A stretch of DNA of 64,000 bases, taken from the NCBI GenBank assembly GCA_017937305.1, contig JAGBDV010000002.1:62001-126000 (forward strand), given 5' to 3'. This stretch comes from Bacilli bacterium. GTDB lineage: Bacteria > Bacillota_I > Bacilli_A > ML615J-28 > CAG-313. Both the position numbers and the translations under genes were made by a program. The notes under the pieces are model-generated. The model was not told the DNA's origin and ran no database searches. It saw only the letters and a program-made list of their open reading frames with translations. Of the stretch, positions 17,701 through 25,067 are shown piece after piece. Numbering within the stretch: position 1 is the stretch's first letter; each line of letters starts with the position of its first letter.

Positions 17701-18975
17701 ATTCAACTTGCTGCTAAATATGTTGGCAAGAACACAACAAACTTAGTATGGGCTTCTAAAACTCCAGATATTGCATCAGTTGATGAAACAGGTGCTGTTA
17801 CAGGTCATAAAGAAGGTCTTGCAGAAATCGTAGTTTCTGATGCAAATAATGACAAAGTATCATTTACATTCTACGTTACTGTTCTTAAAGAAGCTCCTAC
17901 AGGAATGTTAAAATTATTACTTGATAGTAATAATAAAGAAGTATATACAAAAGATCATTTACTAATCGGTATTAAGATTGGTAGTGATGGTGCTTATTAC
18001 TCTGATATTGTAGGTAGCGTATCTAAATTATTCTTTGAAGATTATGAAGTTCATACAGACTATTATCTTGAAAATCCAAATAATAAATCTAATTATAGTT
18101 CAGGTGGTGTTCAATTTATTACTGTTCACTATGCTGCTGATATGCCATATTCATCTTCTGCAATGTTTAATGGTGGTAAAAACCTTGCTTCTTACAATAA
18201 ATCATGTAACACAAACGGAACTCAAGCTTCATGGCATTATAGTGTTGGTAACGATGGTATTTGGGCTTCTCAAAATGAAGCTTATGCTGCATGGCATGCT
18301 GGTTCAAGTAAAACTATGACATGGACCAACAGTGGTGTTACAACTAGTCAAGTTGGTACAGATGTTTTACCTACAGATGTTAAATTAGGTAGTGATGGAT
18401 ACTTCTATATTAAAGGTGTTAAGACAACTGTTAAGAATACTACTTCAAGTACTAAACTTAATGGTATGGGATTAGCTGTTAAATTAGAAGGTACTACATG
18501 GCAATTAGGTGGCCATTACTATAACTCAACTTATCAATACATTTCTTCTACTGGTGGTAATAATAACTCAATCGGTATGGAAACATCAGTTAGAGAAGGT
18601 TCTGACCTATGGTTAACATGGCAATACACTGCTCAACTTTGTGCTAAACTTCTATTAAAATATAAATTACCTATTCAAAGACTAGTAGGTCACCACTTCT
18701 TCAGTGGTAAATGGTGTCCTCAACCAATGCTAGAAAATGATCTAGAAATTTGGCATGAATTTGTAGAACTTACAAGACAACAAATGGATTTATATGAAAA
18801 CTATGCTGATTATAAATTATCATTTGCAAGTGAAAGTTCTTACTTAAAAGATAATGGTAGAGTAAAAGAATTACCTAATTATCCTGAATGTGTAACTTAT
18901 ACTGTAACTTATACAACAGGATCAACAACTAAGACAATTACATTATCTTCAGTTCTTCCAGGTAACTTAGAATAA
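14791..18975 (+). CDS. Giant surface lipoprotein: Ig-like, InlB B-repeats, BIG2, peptidoglycan amidase
   Basis: A 1394-residue lipoprotein with lipobox LIASC (Cys22). Order: Ig-like domain 25-105; three InlB B-repeats 107-328; a B-repeat interrupted by about 170 extra residues (333-590); an intact B-repeat 590-665; a second interrupted repeat (668-865); two BIG2-type Ig domains 870-1035; an amidase_2 domain about 1080-1320; a C-terminal tail. In the amidase, ITVHYAAD gives one zinc His, SWHYSVGNDG matches the active-site Tyr region, and GHHFFSGKWCPQ gives the second zinc His plus the Lys-x-Cys pair of T7-lysozyme-type N-acetylmuramoyl-L-alanine amidases. It should cut peptidoglycan outside the cell. 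An AAGGAG site lies upstream. Single-gene unit with its own promoter. Confidence 0.88.
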   Translation: MKKLSKFLFVFLLGALCLIASCKKEIQEVTFTNIPESMYVNDSFTVEYSKQEDVTATFVSSNINVATVEGEKVTAVAAGEFTLTATFTLGKKTKEYKHTITVLNAEFNINYNLNEGVLPGDAPSKYNVKNLPLTLVNPTREGYIFSGWYLSEDFSGNQVTEIVKGSIGEVNLYAKWVEAPVYLTITYSLNSGKLPDGAPTEFVKGIGVKLPVPTREGYNFLGWTKTKTGQTYISEISETETTNVTVYAQWEKIIYYGNITYELNGGTLPEGAASKYEEGKAFTLPIPTQEGYKFLGWSKEAGSTSYIEKIPATQKGDVTVYANWEEIKEPSVGDPFTVEFELNGGAWSWTTGTVVDASKGIDSVSNLPEIFMADFYTYLVENNLLNSSKVSTKIQVNNWAAFSANNGDPVALYNTTSTVKTGAADGYSELFFDSINGYVAVGGFLGTSPYKEKYANVTKHMIQMTLYRYSTVPVTDKTFKAGAGFVLDGYFYGTQGLLASSKANYQEFNALRALIPTPTVGYDNSTATQNTYLVSEGVIGTELKLVAPVKEGHMFLGWYDNAEFAGEKIESVKAGCKLYACWFDLNAPAPTFKIEYELNGGTNDADAPTSYTQGDAVELLKPTRSGYTFLGWSTDAEGNNIVTEIAATSKGDVKLYANWAEGEEEIYTIEYKYSEGKLPTYTVDSLEAFTAYFFEKFHAWSGSSASVEDFKNAALGAWSSGSDGGYKLYLQNARGQVNESYFVHAAENIELWTPWMDVMDAKVTEINGSQNAWGSNYVGYLRIAAFFKQSASYWTAARTEDVYKGLAIPKELVNEYRPGDSFELLELSVNDGRTFLGWYDQNGNKVERITATSKEDLVLTAKWSEAIPVETFEITNEITKLLKLGTHQLTWTIGPDNATFKKLTFASSDESVLTVSENGLIEAINIGTAKVLITVYGNTSLNTEIEIEVYVDPYIDGEFVDETYVVAEQSIQLAAKYVGKNTTNLVWASKTPDIASVDETGAVTGHKEGLAEIVVSDANNDKVSFTFYVTVLKEAPTGMLKLLLDSNNKEVYTKDHLLIGIKIGSDGAYYSDIVGSVSKLFFEDYEVHTDYYLENPNNKSNYSSGGVQFITVHYAADMPYSSSAMFNGGKNLASYNKSCNTNGTQASWHYSVGNDGIWASQNEAYAAWHAGSSKTMTWTNSGVTTSQVGTDVLPTDVKLGSDGYFYIKGVKTTVKNTTSSTKLNGMGLAVKLEGTTWQLGGHYYNSTYQYISSTGGNNNSIGMETSVREGSDLWLTWQYTAQLCAKLLLKYKLPIQRLVGHHFFSGKWCPQPMLENDLEIWHEFVELTRQQMDLYENYADYKLSFASESSYLKDNGRVKELPNYPECVTYTVTYTTGSTTKTITLSSVLPGNLE

Positions 18976-18982
18976 AAAAATA

Positions 18983-19012
18983 AAATATCCCATTTATATA
19001 AATGGGATATTT
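18983..19012. terminator. Bidirectional terminator between convergent genes
   Basis: Perfect 13-bp arms AAATATCCCATTT (18983-18995) and AAATGGGATATTT (19000-19012) with A/T runs on both sides. It serves the lipoprotein gene on the plus strand and the permease operon on the minus strand. Confidence 0.85.
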
Positions 19013-19013
19013 T

Positions 19014-19778
19014 TTATTTTATTGAAATTATTTTAGAATGTTTACTAATAAGTTTTACAAGCAAATCTCCAACAGCTACAATTACAATTATTATTATTAA
19101 CCACGCGAGTAATGGACCATAACCTTCTAAATTACCTTTTAAATTCACTAGCACTCCACCGATTGTTCCATCTACTTGATTCATATATTCACTCATAATC
19201 ATTACTTTAAGTCCTAATCCAAAAGACTGTAAGAATGTAGTAACAATATATGGAACACATAAAGGAACGTAGACAGCGATAAATTTTCTAAAAGGATTAA
19301 TATTTAACATCTTTAAATCATCAATAATCGATTTATCTATATTATCTATTGCTCCAATAATTCCTTCAATCATTAATGGAAAGATCACTAAGAATGCAAC
19401 AATACTAGGAGCTATATCTCGATATTCAAAAAAAGCATATAAAATATAGATAGATATTATTGCAAAAGGAGCAGCCTTTAAAATATTAATGATTGGTTTA
19501 AAAAAGTAAATTGAATGGGGAATTATTATATATATGAAGCTAATTAATAAAGCTATTAAAAATGCAGATAATATAACTATTACAACATTTAAAAGAGTTA
19601 TACCCAAAACTTTAATACTAGAATGATTACTAAATATATATCCAATGTTTTTAAAAATCTCTAAAACTTTAGGAAATACATAATCATTATTTTGATAAAC
19701 AGCAACTAATTGCCAAATAACAAATATTAAGATGATTGATGAACAACCAAATAAATATTTTTTAATAGTAGAATTCAT
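19014..19778 (-). CDS. ABC importer permease, SsuC/TauC/ThiX type
   Basis: A 254-residue permease with about six membrane segments and a loop near residue 165-180 (LNINPFRKFIAVYVPLCVPY) that fits the binding-protein-dependent permease EAA region in weak form. It starts inside the 3' end of the substrate-binding protein gene (17-base overlap), so both are co-translated. The family imports sulfonates, nitrate, thiamine precursors and similar small molecules. No ATP-binding subunit lies next to it, because the gene ends at a terminator facing the lipoprotein gene. The missing ATPase must be encoded elsewhere. Confidence 0.82.
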   Translation of the reverse strand: MNSTIKKYLFGCSSIILIFVIWQLVAVYQNNDYVFPKVLEIFKNIGYIFSNHSSIKVLGITLLNVVIVILSAFLIALLISFIYIIIPHSIYFFKPIINILKAAPFAIISIYILYAFFEYRDIAPSIVAFLVIFPLMIEGIIGAIDNIDKSIIDDLKMLNINPFRKFIAVYVPLCVPYIVTTFLQSFGLGLKVMIMSEYMNQVDGTIGGVLVNLKGNLEGYGPLLAWLIIIIVIVAVGDLLVKLISKHSKIISIK

Positions 19779-20694
19779 CTACTGGTAAACTTCCTCCCAT
19801 TTGTTTAGAGAACCCTAAATCCATCATCATTTGTAAATAGTAATTAACTGCTTCTTTATCACTTTCTAAAATTTGATAGTGGCAATTAGGAATTGCAGAA
19901 ACTAATACTTCCTTACCTAATGTTGCAAATGAAGAGTGTAATAAAACAGCTTTTTCTGCACAAACATTTGGATTTTCATTGGCATTTATAATTGCATTTT
20001 TCATTTCTTCTAATTGGTCTTTAATAAATTTATGTTTTGTAATACTTTTCTTTACAAAGATACCAGCTTGAGGATAAGACTCATTTCCAGTCATTTTAGC
20101 CCACTCATCTTGTAAATCAATAATTGATAAATTAAGTTTAGATTTTAACTTTGAAATAGCAGGTTCAGCAGAAACAACGATTTCAGCTTTTCCTCCTGCA
20201 AGAAGTGTATTTGCTTCTGCAACATCTGAAACATATTCTACAGTTACAGTAATATCTGAATGATGTTTAAGTAATGCTTGCATTACAATATCAGGTGTAG
20301 AGTTTTTACCAAATGCAACAACAGTCTTACCATCTAAATCTTTAAACGAATTTAGTGGGGATTTACTTGCAAGATATAAGTTACCCCAAACAAATGTTTT
20401 ATACAATACATATTCTTGATTAACTTGATACATTTTTGCACCTAAATTTACTGGTGCTACAATAACATCATGACTACCTGAAGTAAATGCTGCAACTAAA
20501 GGTTCACTACCTGCAACAACTTCTGCTTTTACATCTGTATTATCAACTGCATATTCAGCTAATCCTAATGCTGGAGTTCCGCTTGGCATAATTATTGATA
20601 ATTCTTCTTTTGCTCCTTCATCATTTGTTATTGTACAACTTGTAACAACAATTCCCATTAATAAAATAAATAAACTTAAAATAATTTTTTTCAT
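19762..20694 (-). CDS. ABC importer substrate-binding lipoprotein (NMT1/SsuA-like)
   Basis: A lipoprotein of about 310 residues with lipobox VVTSC. The mature part has the pattern of NMT1/THI5/SsuA binding proteins: IIMPSGTPALGLAEYA at the ligand cleft, a LDGKTVVAFG segment and a hinge around SAEPAISKL. The ATG at 20694 is preferred over the one at 20712 because GGAGA sits 8 bases before it and the extra residues (MKRRHI) add nothing. The ligand is unknown; sulfonate-, nitrate- or pyrimidine-like compounds are typical. The promoter carries a Crp/Fnr-type palindrome at -41.5, next to a divergent Crp/Fnr regulator gene. Confidence 0.85.
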   Translation of the reverse strand: MKKIILSLFILLMGIVVTSCTITNDEGAKEELSIIMPSGTPALGLAEYAVDNTDVKAEVVAGSEPLVAAFTSGSHDVIVAPVNLGAKMYQVNQEYVLYKTFVWGNLYLASKSPLNSFKDLDGKTVVAFGKNSTPDIVMQALLKHHSDITVTVEYVSDVAEANTLLAGGKAEIVVSAEPAISKLKSKLNLSIIDLQDEWAKMTGNESYPQAGIFVKKSITKHKFIKDQLEEMKNAIINANENPNVCAEKAVLLHSSFATLGKEVLVSAIPNCHYQILESDKEAVNYYLQMMMDLGFSKQMGGSLPVDEFYY

Positions 20695-20761
20695 AATATG
20701 TCTCCTTTTCATGTAACTTTAATATTTATTATATTTATTATTTCTTATTATTTGCATTTAT

Positions 20762-20804
20762 ATTATACATTTGTTAAAATAAATATGTTGTAACAAATGT
20801 TACA
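20762..20804 (-). promoter_or_regulatory. Activator-type promoter of the ABC importer with Crp/Fnr palindrome
   Basis: Minus strand -10 TATAAT at 20762-20767 without a good -35. The perfect palindrome TGTAACAAATGTTACA (20789-20804) is centred 41.5 bases upstream of the inferred start (20755), the class II activator position. A second inverted repeat, ACATTTGTTA/TAACAAATGT (20768-20777 and 20791-20800), overlaps it. Confidence 0.65.
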
Positions 20805-20818
20805 CTTTTGGAGAAAAT

Positions 20819-21409
20819 ATGAATATTATTAATTTACTTAAAGAACAAGAAATAAAAGAAAATGTAAGATATAAAACTTTTGATAAAGAGCAAGTTGTTT
20901 TTGATGAAGGTGCTAAATGTTATGGGATAGGAATTGTTATTGAAGGAGAGATTCTTATCAAAACATTTACTTATAATATTAAAGAAGAAATCATTACTAT
21001 TATTAAAGAGAATAATATATTTGGACAATTTCTATTGTTTTCAAAAAATGATAAATATCTTGGTATGGGCATTACCTCTAAAAAAACAAAAATTGCATAT
21101 ATATCAAAAGCTAATCTTCTTTTATTATTATCATCTAATAAAGCTTTTTTAGAAGAATACTTAAAACTTATTTGTGATGAAGCTGTAAAAATCAAACAAC
21201 AATCAAAACTTCTTGCACATAAAAATATAAGAGATAGAATTATGTTTTATTTAATGACTCATCAAAAAGATAAAATTGTATATTTAAAATCAGTAACTTT
21301 TCTTGCAAACACATTATCAATACCAAGACCTAGTATTTCAAGAGAACTTACTAATATGGAAAATGATGGTTTAATAAAAAGAGCAGGTAAACTTATATAT
21401 ATAAAATAG
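20819..21409 (+). CDS. Crp/Fnr-family transcriptional regulator
   Basis: A 196-residue regulator. Residues 1-125 form a cyclic-nucleotide-binding-type beta barrel (FDEGAKCYGIGIVIEGEI, FGQFLLFS), followed by a dimer helix. A winged helix-turn-helix lies at about 135-196 with TFLANTLSIPRPSISRELTNM as the recognition unit. No N-terminal Cys cluster for an Fe-S centre is visible, so the signal is not oxygen through the classic FNR cluster. The gene is divergent from the ABC importer, and a palindrome in the shared region probably serves both as activator site for the importer and as autoregulatory site. GGAG lies before the ATG. Confidence 0.88.
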   Translation: MNIINLLKEQEIKENVRYKTFDKEQVVFDEGAKCYGIGIVIEGEILIKTFTYNIKEEIITIIKENNIFGQFLLFSKNDKYLGMGITSKKTKIAYISKANLLLLLSSNKAFLEEYLKLICDEAVKIKQQSKLLAHKNIRDRIMFYLMTHQKDKIVYLKSVTFLANTLSIPRPSISRELTNMENDGLIKRAGKLIYIK

Positions 21410-21431
21410 CAGTACAAAGTACTGCTATTTT
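21403..21431. terminator. Bidirectional terminator
   Basis: Perfect 13-bp arms AAAATAGCAGTAC (21403-21415) and GTACTGCTATTTT (21419-21431), with a T run on the plus strand. It separates the Crp/Fnr gene from the convergent metal exporter gene. Confidence 0.85.
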
Positions 21432-21432
21432 T

Positions 21433-22332
21433 TTAAAAGCCTATTATTAAACAAATAATATAACCTACAAATAAGCTTACGCCAAACATAATTCCTAAGA
21501 TTGTAAAACTATTTTTTACATTTGTTTTTCTTTTAAATAAGAACACAAGTCCAAGTCCTGCGTTCATGCAAAGACCTGAAATACAAGCACCAAAACTTAA
21601 CCCCCCAAGTAAGTATACATTTGTTATTGCAACGCTTGCAGCACAGTTTGGAATCATACCAATTAGTGTTGCAAATAATGGAGCTAGATACTTATTAGTT
21701 TGAAGAAATGAAGAAAGATTATCTTCACCAATAAAATGGATTGCTGTGTTAAAGATAAGGGTAATACCTAATACATATGCAAATATCTTAAGTGAATGAA
21801 CTAGTGGATGCCAAAGATGTTTATAAACTTTTGAACGTTCATCTCCACCCTCAATTGGATGGCTACAACAACCAATATGAACATCTTCTTCAAAACTTTC
21901 GTGACAATGTTCTAAATGTTCATGTACTTCATGTTTGTTTTTTGTATGAAAGAAATCAACAATATAACCTGTTGCAAAACCAATAATAAATTTTAATCCA
22001 AGCATCAATAAAATTGATAAAATATTTTCTTTATTTGCTTGGGATAGTAAAATTGGTAAAGCTTCATCGCTACATGCTAAAAATAAAGCAATTAAAGTTC
22101 CCATTGTAATGTGGCGTTTAACATATAAGTCAGATGCCACAACACTAAACCCACATTGAGGGACAAGACCAAGTGCTGATGCAATAACAGGACTAAAGCG
22201 ATTTTTCTTTCCTAATCCTTTTGCAATACGTTCTTCAACAAAACTAATTATAAAATATAAAATAAGCGCAACAACAAATACTTTTAAGCTTTCTTCTAAT
22301 GAGTGTAATATAATATGTAATGTTTCGCCCAT
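21433..22332 (-). CDS. Putative 10-TM heavy-metal exporter (ArsP_2/SO_0444-like)
   Basis: About 300 residues with two repeated bundles of membrane helices. Each bundle carries a GLVPQCGFSV or GMIPNCAASV motif, and a long His/Cys/Glu-rich loop (HEVHEHLEHCHE, then HIGCCSHP) lies between them. This matches the putative metal-efflux permeases annotated as arsenic or Cu/Zn exporters; the actual metal is not established. The start at 22332 follows AGGAGG and lies one base past the Fur-family stop; the longer frame from 22401 would overlap that gene by 68 bases. Co-transcribed with the Fur-family gene, and the His-rich loop suits Zn2+. Confidence 0.8.
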   Translation of the reverse strand: MGETLHIILHSLEESLKVFVVALILYFIISFVEERIAKGLGKKNRFSPVIASALGLVPQCGFSVVASDLYVKRHITMGTLIALFLACSDEALPILLSQANKENILSILLMLGLKFIIGFATGYIVDFFHTKNKHEVHEHLEHCHESFEEDVHIGCCSHPIEGGDERSKVYKHLWHPLVHSLKIFAYVLGITLIFNTAIHFIGEDNLSSFLQTNKYLAPLFATLIGMIPNCAASVAITNVYLLGGLSFGACISGLCMNAGLGLVFLFKRKTNVKNSFTILGIMFGVSLFVGYIICLIIGF

Positions 22333-22333
22333 T

Positions 22334-22756
22334 TTATTCCTCCTGTTTATTTTTTTGACATTCTTCACATAAGCCGTATAAAACAACACGACCTGGATCA
22401 ACTTTAAATTTATGATCTTTTACGACATGATTAATGATTTCATTTATGTGAGGGCATTCTAAATGCTGCAATGTCCCGCATTCAATACACATTAAATGGA
22501 AATGTTCTTTGCAATCTTCGCTAGAATCTACATATTGATAACATGCTTTATCAGATTCAGATAATATATATTTTTTTACATCACCAGTAGATACTAATAC
22601 ATCTAAATAACGATATAGGGTTGCACGAGATACACTAACTTTTTGTGCATTTAAGATAAATAACATATCATCTACTGTTAAATGTTTATTTTTATTATTT
22701 TTTAACATTTCTAAAATAAATACTTTTTGTCTTGTATTATAAACTTTAACTTCCAT
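22334..22756 (-). CDS. Fur-family metal-responsive repressor (Zur-like)
   Basis: About 140 residues with a winged helix (TRQKVFILEML, then SRATLYRYLDVL) and a C-terminal metal domain with HFHLMCIECG and a second Cys pair in GLCEEC, the two CxxC units of the structural zinc site. The start at 22756 follows GGAG; the frame upstream of it would cover the operator. A TGAGA-N5-TCTCA palindrome lies 20-35 bases upstream. The exporter gene follows within one base. The pairing with an exporter is unusual for a classic Zur, which represses uptake, so the regulator may act as an inducible repressor of efflux. Confidence 0.85.
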   Translation of the reverse strand: MEVKVYNTRQKVFILEMLKNNKNKHLTVDDMLFILNAQKVSVSRATLYRYLDVLVSTGDVKKYILSESDKACYQYVDSSEDCKEHFHLMCIECGTLQHLECPHINEIINHVVKDHKFKVDPGRVVLYGLCEECQKNKQEE

Positions 22757-22776
22757 AAATAACTCCAAATTGAAAT

Positions 22777-22791
22777 TGAGACTCATTCTCA
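22777..22791 (-). promoter_or_regulatory. Fur/Zur-type operator upstream of the Fur-family gene
   Basis: Inverted repeat TGAGA-CTCAT-TCTCA, similar to Fur/Zur boxes, located between a minus-strand TATAAT (-10, near 22800) and the start codon. The position suits autorepression of the two-gene unit. Confidence 0.6.
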
Positions 22792-22906
22792 TATTTATAT
22801 TATACACTATTATAATATATTAGTAAATTAATTTGATTTTTTTTCTAAAAGTACTTGAAATATCTTTTAACTTATTATAAAATATAAGTACAAGGAGGAA
22901 TATTCT

Positions 22907-23506
22907 ATGAAAAAAATTATTACAATAGGACGAGAATGTGGTAGTGGTGGACATACTATTGCTTTAAAAGTTGCTGAAGCTTTAGGGATTCCTTGCTATG
23001 ATAAAGAGATTATTTCTATGGTTGCAGATAAATGTATGGTGTCAAAAGAATATGCTGAAAAAGTTGGTGAACTACTAACTAATTCAATGTTTCAATCATA
23101 CTATGGTTATGGTGAAGTCAGATTCCCATATTCATCACCATCTCTTCAAGATCAAATTAATTCTACACAAGTTGATATTATTAATAATTTAGCTGAAAAT
23201 TCTTCTTGTGTAATAGTTGGGCGTGGAGCTGATTATATATTAAGAAAAAGAGATGATGTTCTAAATATCTTTATTAAAGCTTCCATGGAACATAAAGTAA
23301 TGTTATCAAAAGAAAAACATGATTTAACAAATAAAGAGGCTAAAACAATTCTTTTAAAACGTGATAAAGAACGTTCTAAACATTATTATTTCTATACAGG
23401 TCAAACATGGGGTGACGCTAAAAACTATCATTTAGTTTTAGATAGTGGTGTTCTTGGAGAAGAAACATGTGTTAAATTAATCGTTGAGGCATTTAAAAAT
23501 TCATAA
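22907..23506 (+). CDS. Cytidylate-kinase-like family protein
   Basis: A 199-residue P-loop protein. It opens with IITIGRECGSGGHTI (P-loop GRECGSGG), followed by the helix VAEALGIPCYDKEII, a VIVGRGADYILR strand-helix unit and a lid region LLKRDKERSKHYYFYTGQ. This is the pattern of the cytidylate_kin-like family common in Firmicutes, which is distinct from true Cmk. It probably phosphorylates a nucleotide or small molecule; substrate unknown. AGGAGG lies before the ATG. Single-gene unit with its own terminator. Confidence 0.85.
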   Translation: MKKIITIGRECGSGGHTIALKVAEALGIPCYDKEIISMVADKCMVSKEYAEKVGELLTNSMFQSYYGYGEVRFPYSSPSLQDQINSTQVDIINNLAENSSCVIVGRGADYILRKRDDVLNIFIKASMEHKVMLSKEKHDLTNKEAKTILLKRDKERSKHYYFYTGQTWGDAKNYHLVLDSGVLGEETCVKLIVEAFKNS

Positions 23507-23526
23507 GAATTTTATAAAGTAAATAC

Positions 23527-23575
23527 AAATCCTTTTGTCAATCATATATATTGATTAAACAAGAGGATTTTTTGT
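23527..23575 (+). terminator. Rho-independent terminator
   Basis: AAATCCTTTTGT pairs with ACAAGAGGATTT with one mismatch, and an inner AATCA/TGATT stem lengthens it. A TTTTTTG tract follows on the plus strand. Confidence 0.75.
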
Positions 23576-23649
23576 TTTTATCATTATTACTTATCAAATT
23601 AAAATTTTATGTTATACTAATAATAGAATTTAAATAGGAGGTGTTATAT

Positions 23650-25017
23650 ATGTACGCAAAATGTGCATGGAAAAAATATTCTTCTTCTGATTTAGAACAA
23701 GTATTTAAATTTAATGAAGAATATAAAGATTATATTACAAAAGGAAAAACTGAACGTCTATGTGTTGATGAAGCAGTTAAAATTTCAGAAGAACATGGTT
23801 TTAAACCATTATCTAGTTATGATAAATTAAATCCTGGTGATAAAGTATATGTTACTAATAAAGGTAAAAACATTGCATGCTTTGTAATTGGAGATAAACC
23901 AGTTGAAGAAGGTCTAAGAGTTCTTGGAGCTCATATTGATTCACCTAGAATTGATATTAAACAAAATCCATTATATGAAAAAAATGGTTTTGCACTACTT
24001 GATGCTCACTATTATGGTGGAATTAAAAAATATCAATGGGTAACTATTCCTCTTGCATTACACGGTGTTGTTTGTAAAAAAGATGGAAGTACCATCAATG
24101 TATGTATTGGTGAAGACGAAAAAGATCCAGTACTTGGTATTAGTGATTTATTAATTCACCTATCTGCAGATCAAATGCAAAAGCCAGGTGCAAAAGTTAT
24201 TGAAGGTGAAGACCTTGATTTAACACTAGGTAATATGCCTTTAGAAGGTGAAGAAAAAGATGCTGTTAAAGCTAATGTTTTAAAACTATTAAAAGAAAAA
24301 TATGATTTTGAAGAAGAAGACTTTATCAGTGCTGAACTTGAAATTGTACCTGCTGGTCCTGCAAGAGATTATGGATTAGACAGAAGCATGGTTGCAGGAT
24401 ATGGACATGATGATAGAGTTTGTGCTTATACTTCTTTAAGAGCTGTTCTTGATGCAGGAAAATGTGAATATACAACTTGTGCTATTTTAGTAGATAAAGA
24501 GGAAGTTGGTTCAATAGGTGCAACAGGTGCTCATTCAAAATTCTTTGAAAATACAGTTGCAGAACTAATTAATCTTTCAACTACATATTCAGAACTTAAA
24601 GTTCGTCACGCAATGGAAAACACTAAAATGTTATCAAGTGATGTTTCTGCAGGATTTGATCCACTATATGCTGGTGTAAATGATCCTAAAAATGCTGCAT
24701 ATTTAGGTAATGGTATTTGTTTCAATAAATATACAGGTTCTCGTGGTAAGAGTGGTTGTAATGATGCAATGCCAGAATATATGGCAGAAATTAGAAGAAC
24801 AATGGATGATAATAACATTAATTATCAAACAGCTGAACTTGGACGTGTTGACCAAGGTGGTGGTGGAACAATTGCATACATTCTTGGTAATTATAATATG
24901 AATGTTATTGATGCAGGTATCGCAGTACTTAATATGCATGCTCCAATGGAAATTGTTTCTAAAGCCGATGTATATGAAGCATACTGCGCATATAAAGCAT
25001 TTATTTCTAAATTATAA
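23650..25017 (+). CDS. M18-family aminopeptidase
   Basis: About 455 residues. The metal and catalytic motifs of M18 (aspartyl aminopeptidase, ApeA/PepM18-like) are present: LGAHIDSPR, GYGHDDRV, DKEEVGSIGATG and, at the C-terminus, NMHAPMEIVSKAD. The enzyme removes N-terminal residues, often Asp or Glu, from cytosolic peptides and uses two zinc ions; the family forms large tetrahedral dodecamers. I chose the ATG at 23650 because AGGAGG ends 8 bases before it; the GTG at 23641 is part of that site. It stands alone with a strong terminator. Confidence 0.93.
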   Translation: MYAKCAWKKYSSSDLEQVFKFNEEYKDYITKGKTERLCVDEAVKISEEHGFKPLSSYDKLNPGDKVYVTNKGKNIACFVIGDKPVEEGLRVLGAHIDSPRIDIKQNPLYEKNGFALLDAHYYGGIKKYQWVTIPLALHGVVCKKDGSTINVCIGEDEKDPVLGISDLLIHLSADQMQKPGAKVIEGEDLDLTLGNMPLEGEEKDAVKANVLKLLKEKYDFEEEDFISAELEIVPAGPARDYGLDRSMVAGYGHDDRVCAYTSLRAVLDAGKCEYTTCAILVDKEEVGSIGATGAHSKFFENTVAELINLSTTYSELKVRHAMENTKMLSSDVSAGFDPLYAGVNDPKNAAYLGNGICFNKYTGSRGKSGCNDAMPEYMAEIRRTMDDNNINYQTAELGRVDQGGGGTIAYILGNYNMNVIDAGIAVLNMHAPMEIVSKADVYEAYCAYKAFISKL

Positions 25018-25023
25018 AAAAAA

Positions 25024-25056
25024 GGTTAGTAGATATATATCTACTAACCAATTTTT
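25024..25056. terminator. Bidirectional terminator between aminopeptidase and 2065-residue lipoprotein
   Basis: Perfect 13-bp arms GGTTAGTAGATAT/ATATCTACTAACC (25024-25049) with an A run before and a T run after. Confidence 0.88.
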
Positions 25057-25067
25057 TTATTTAGATT

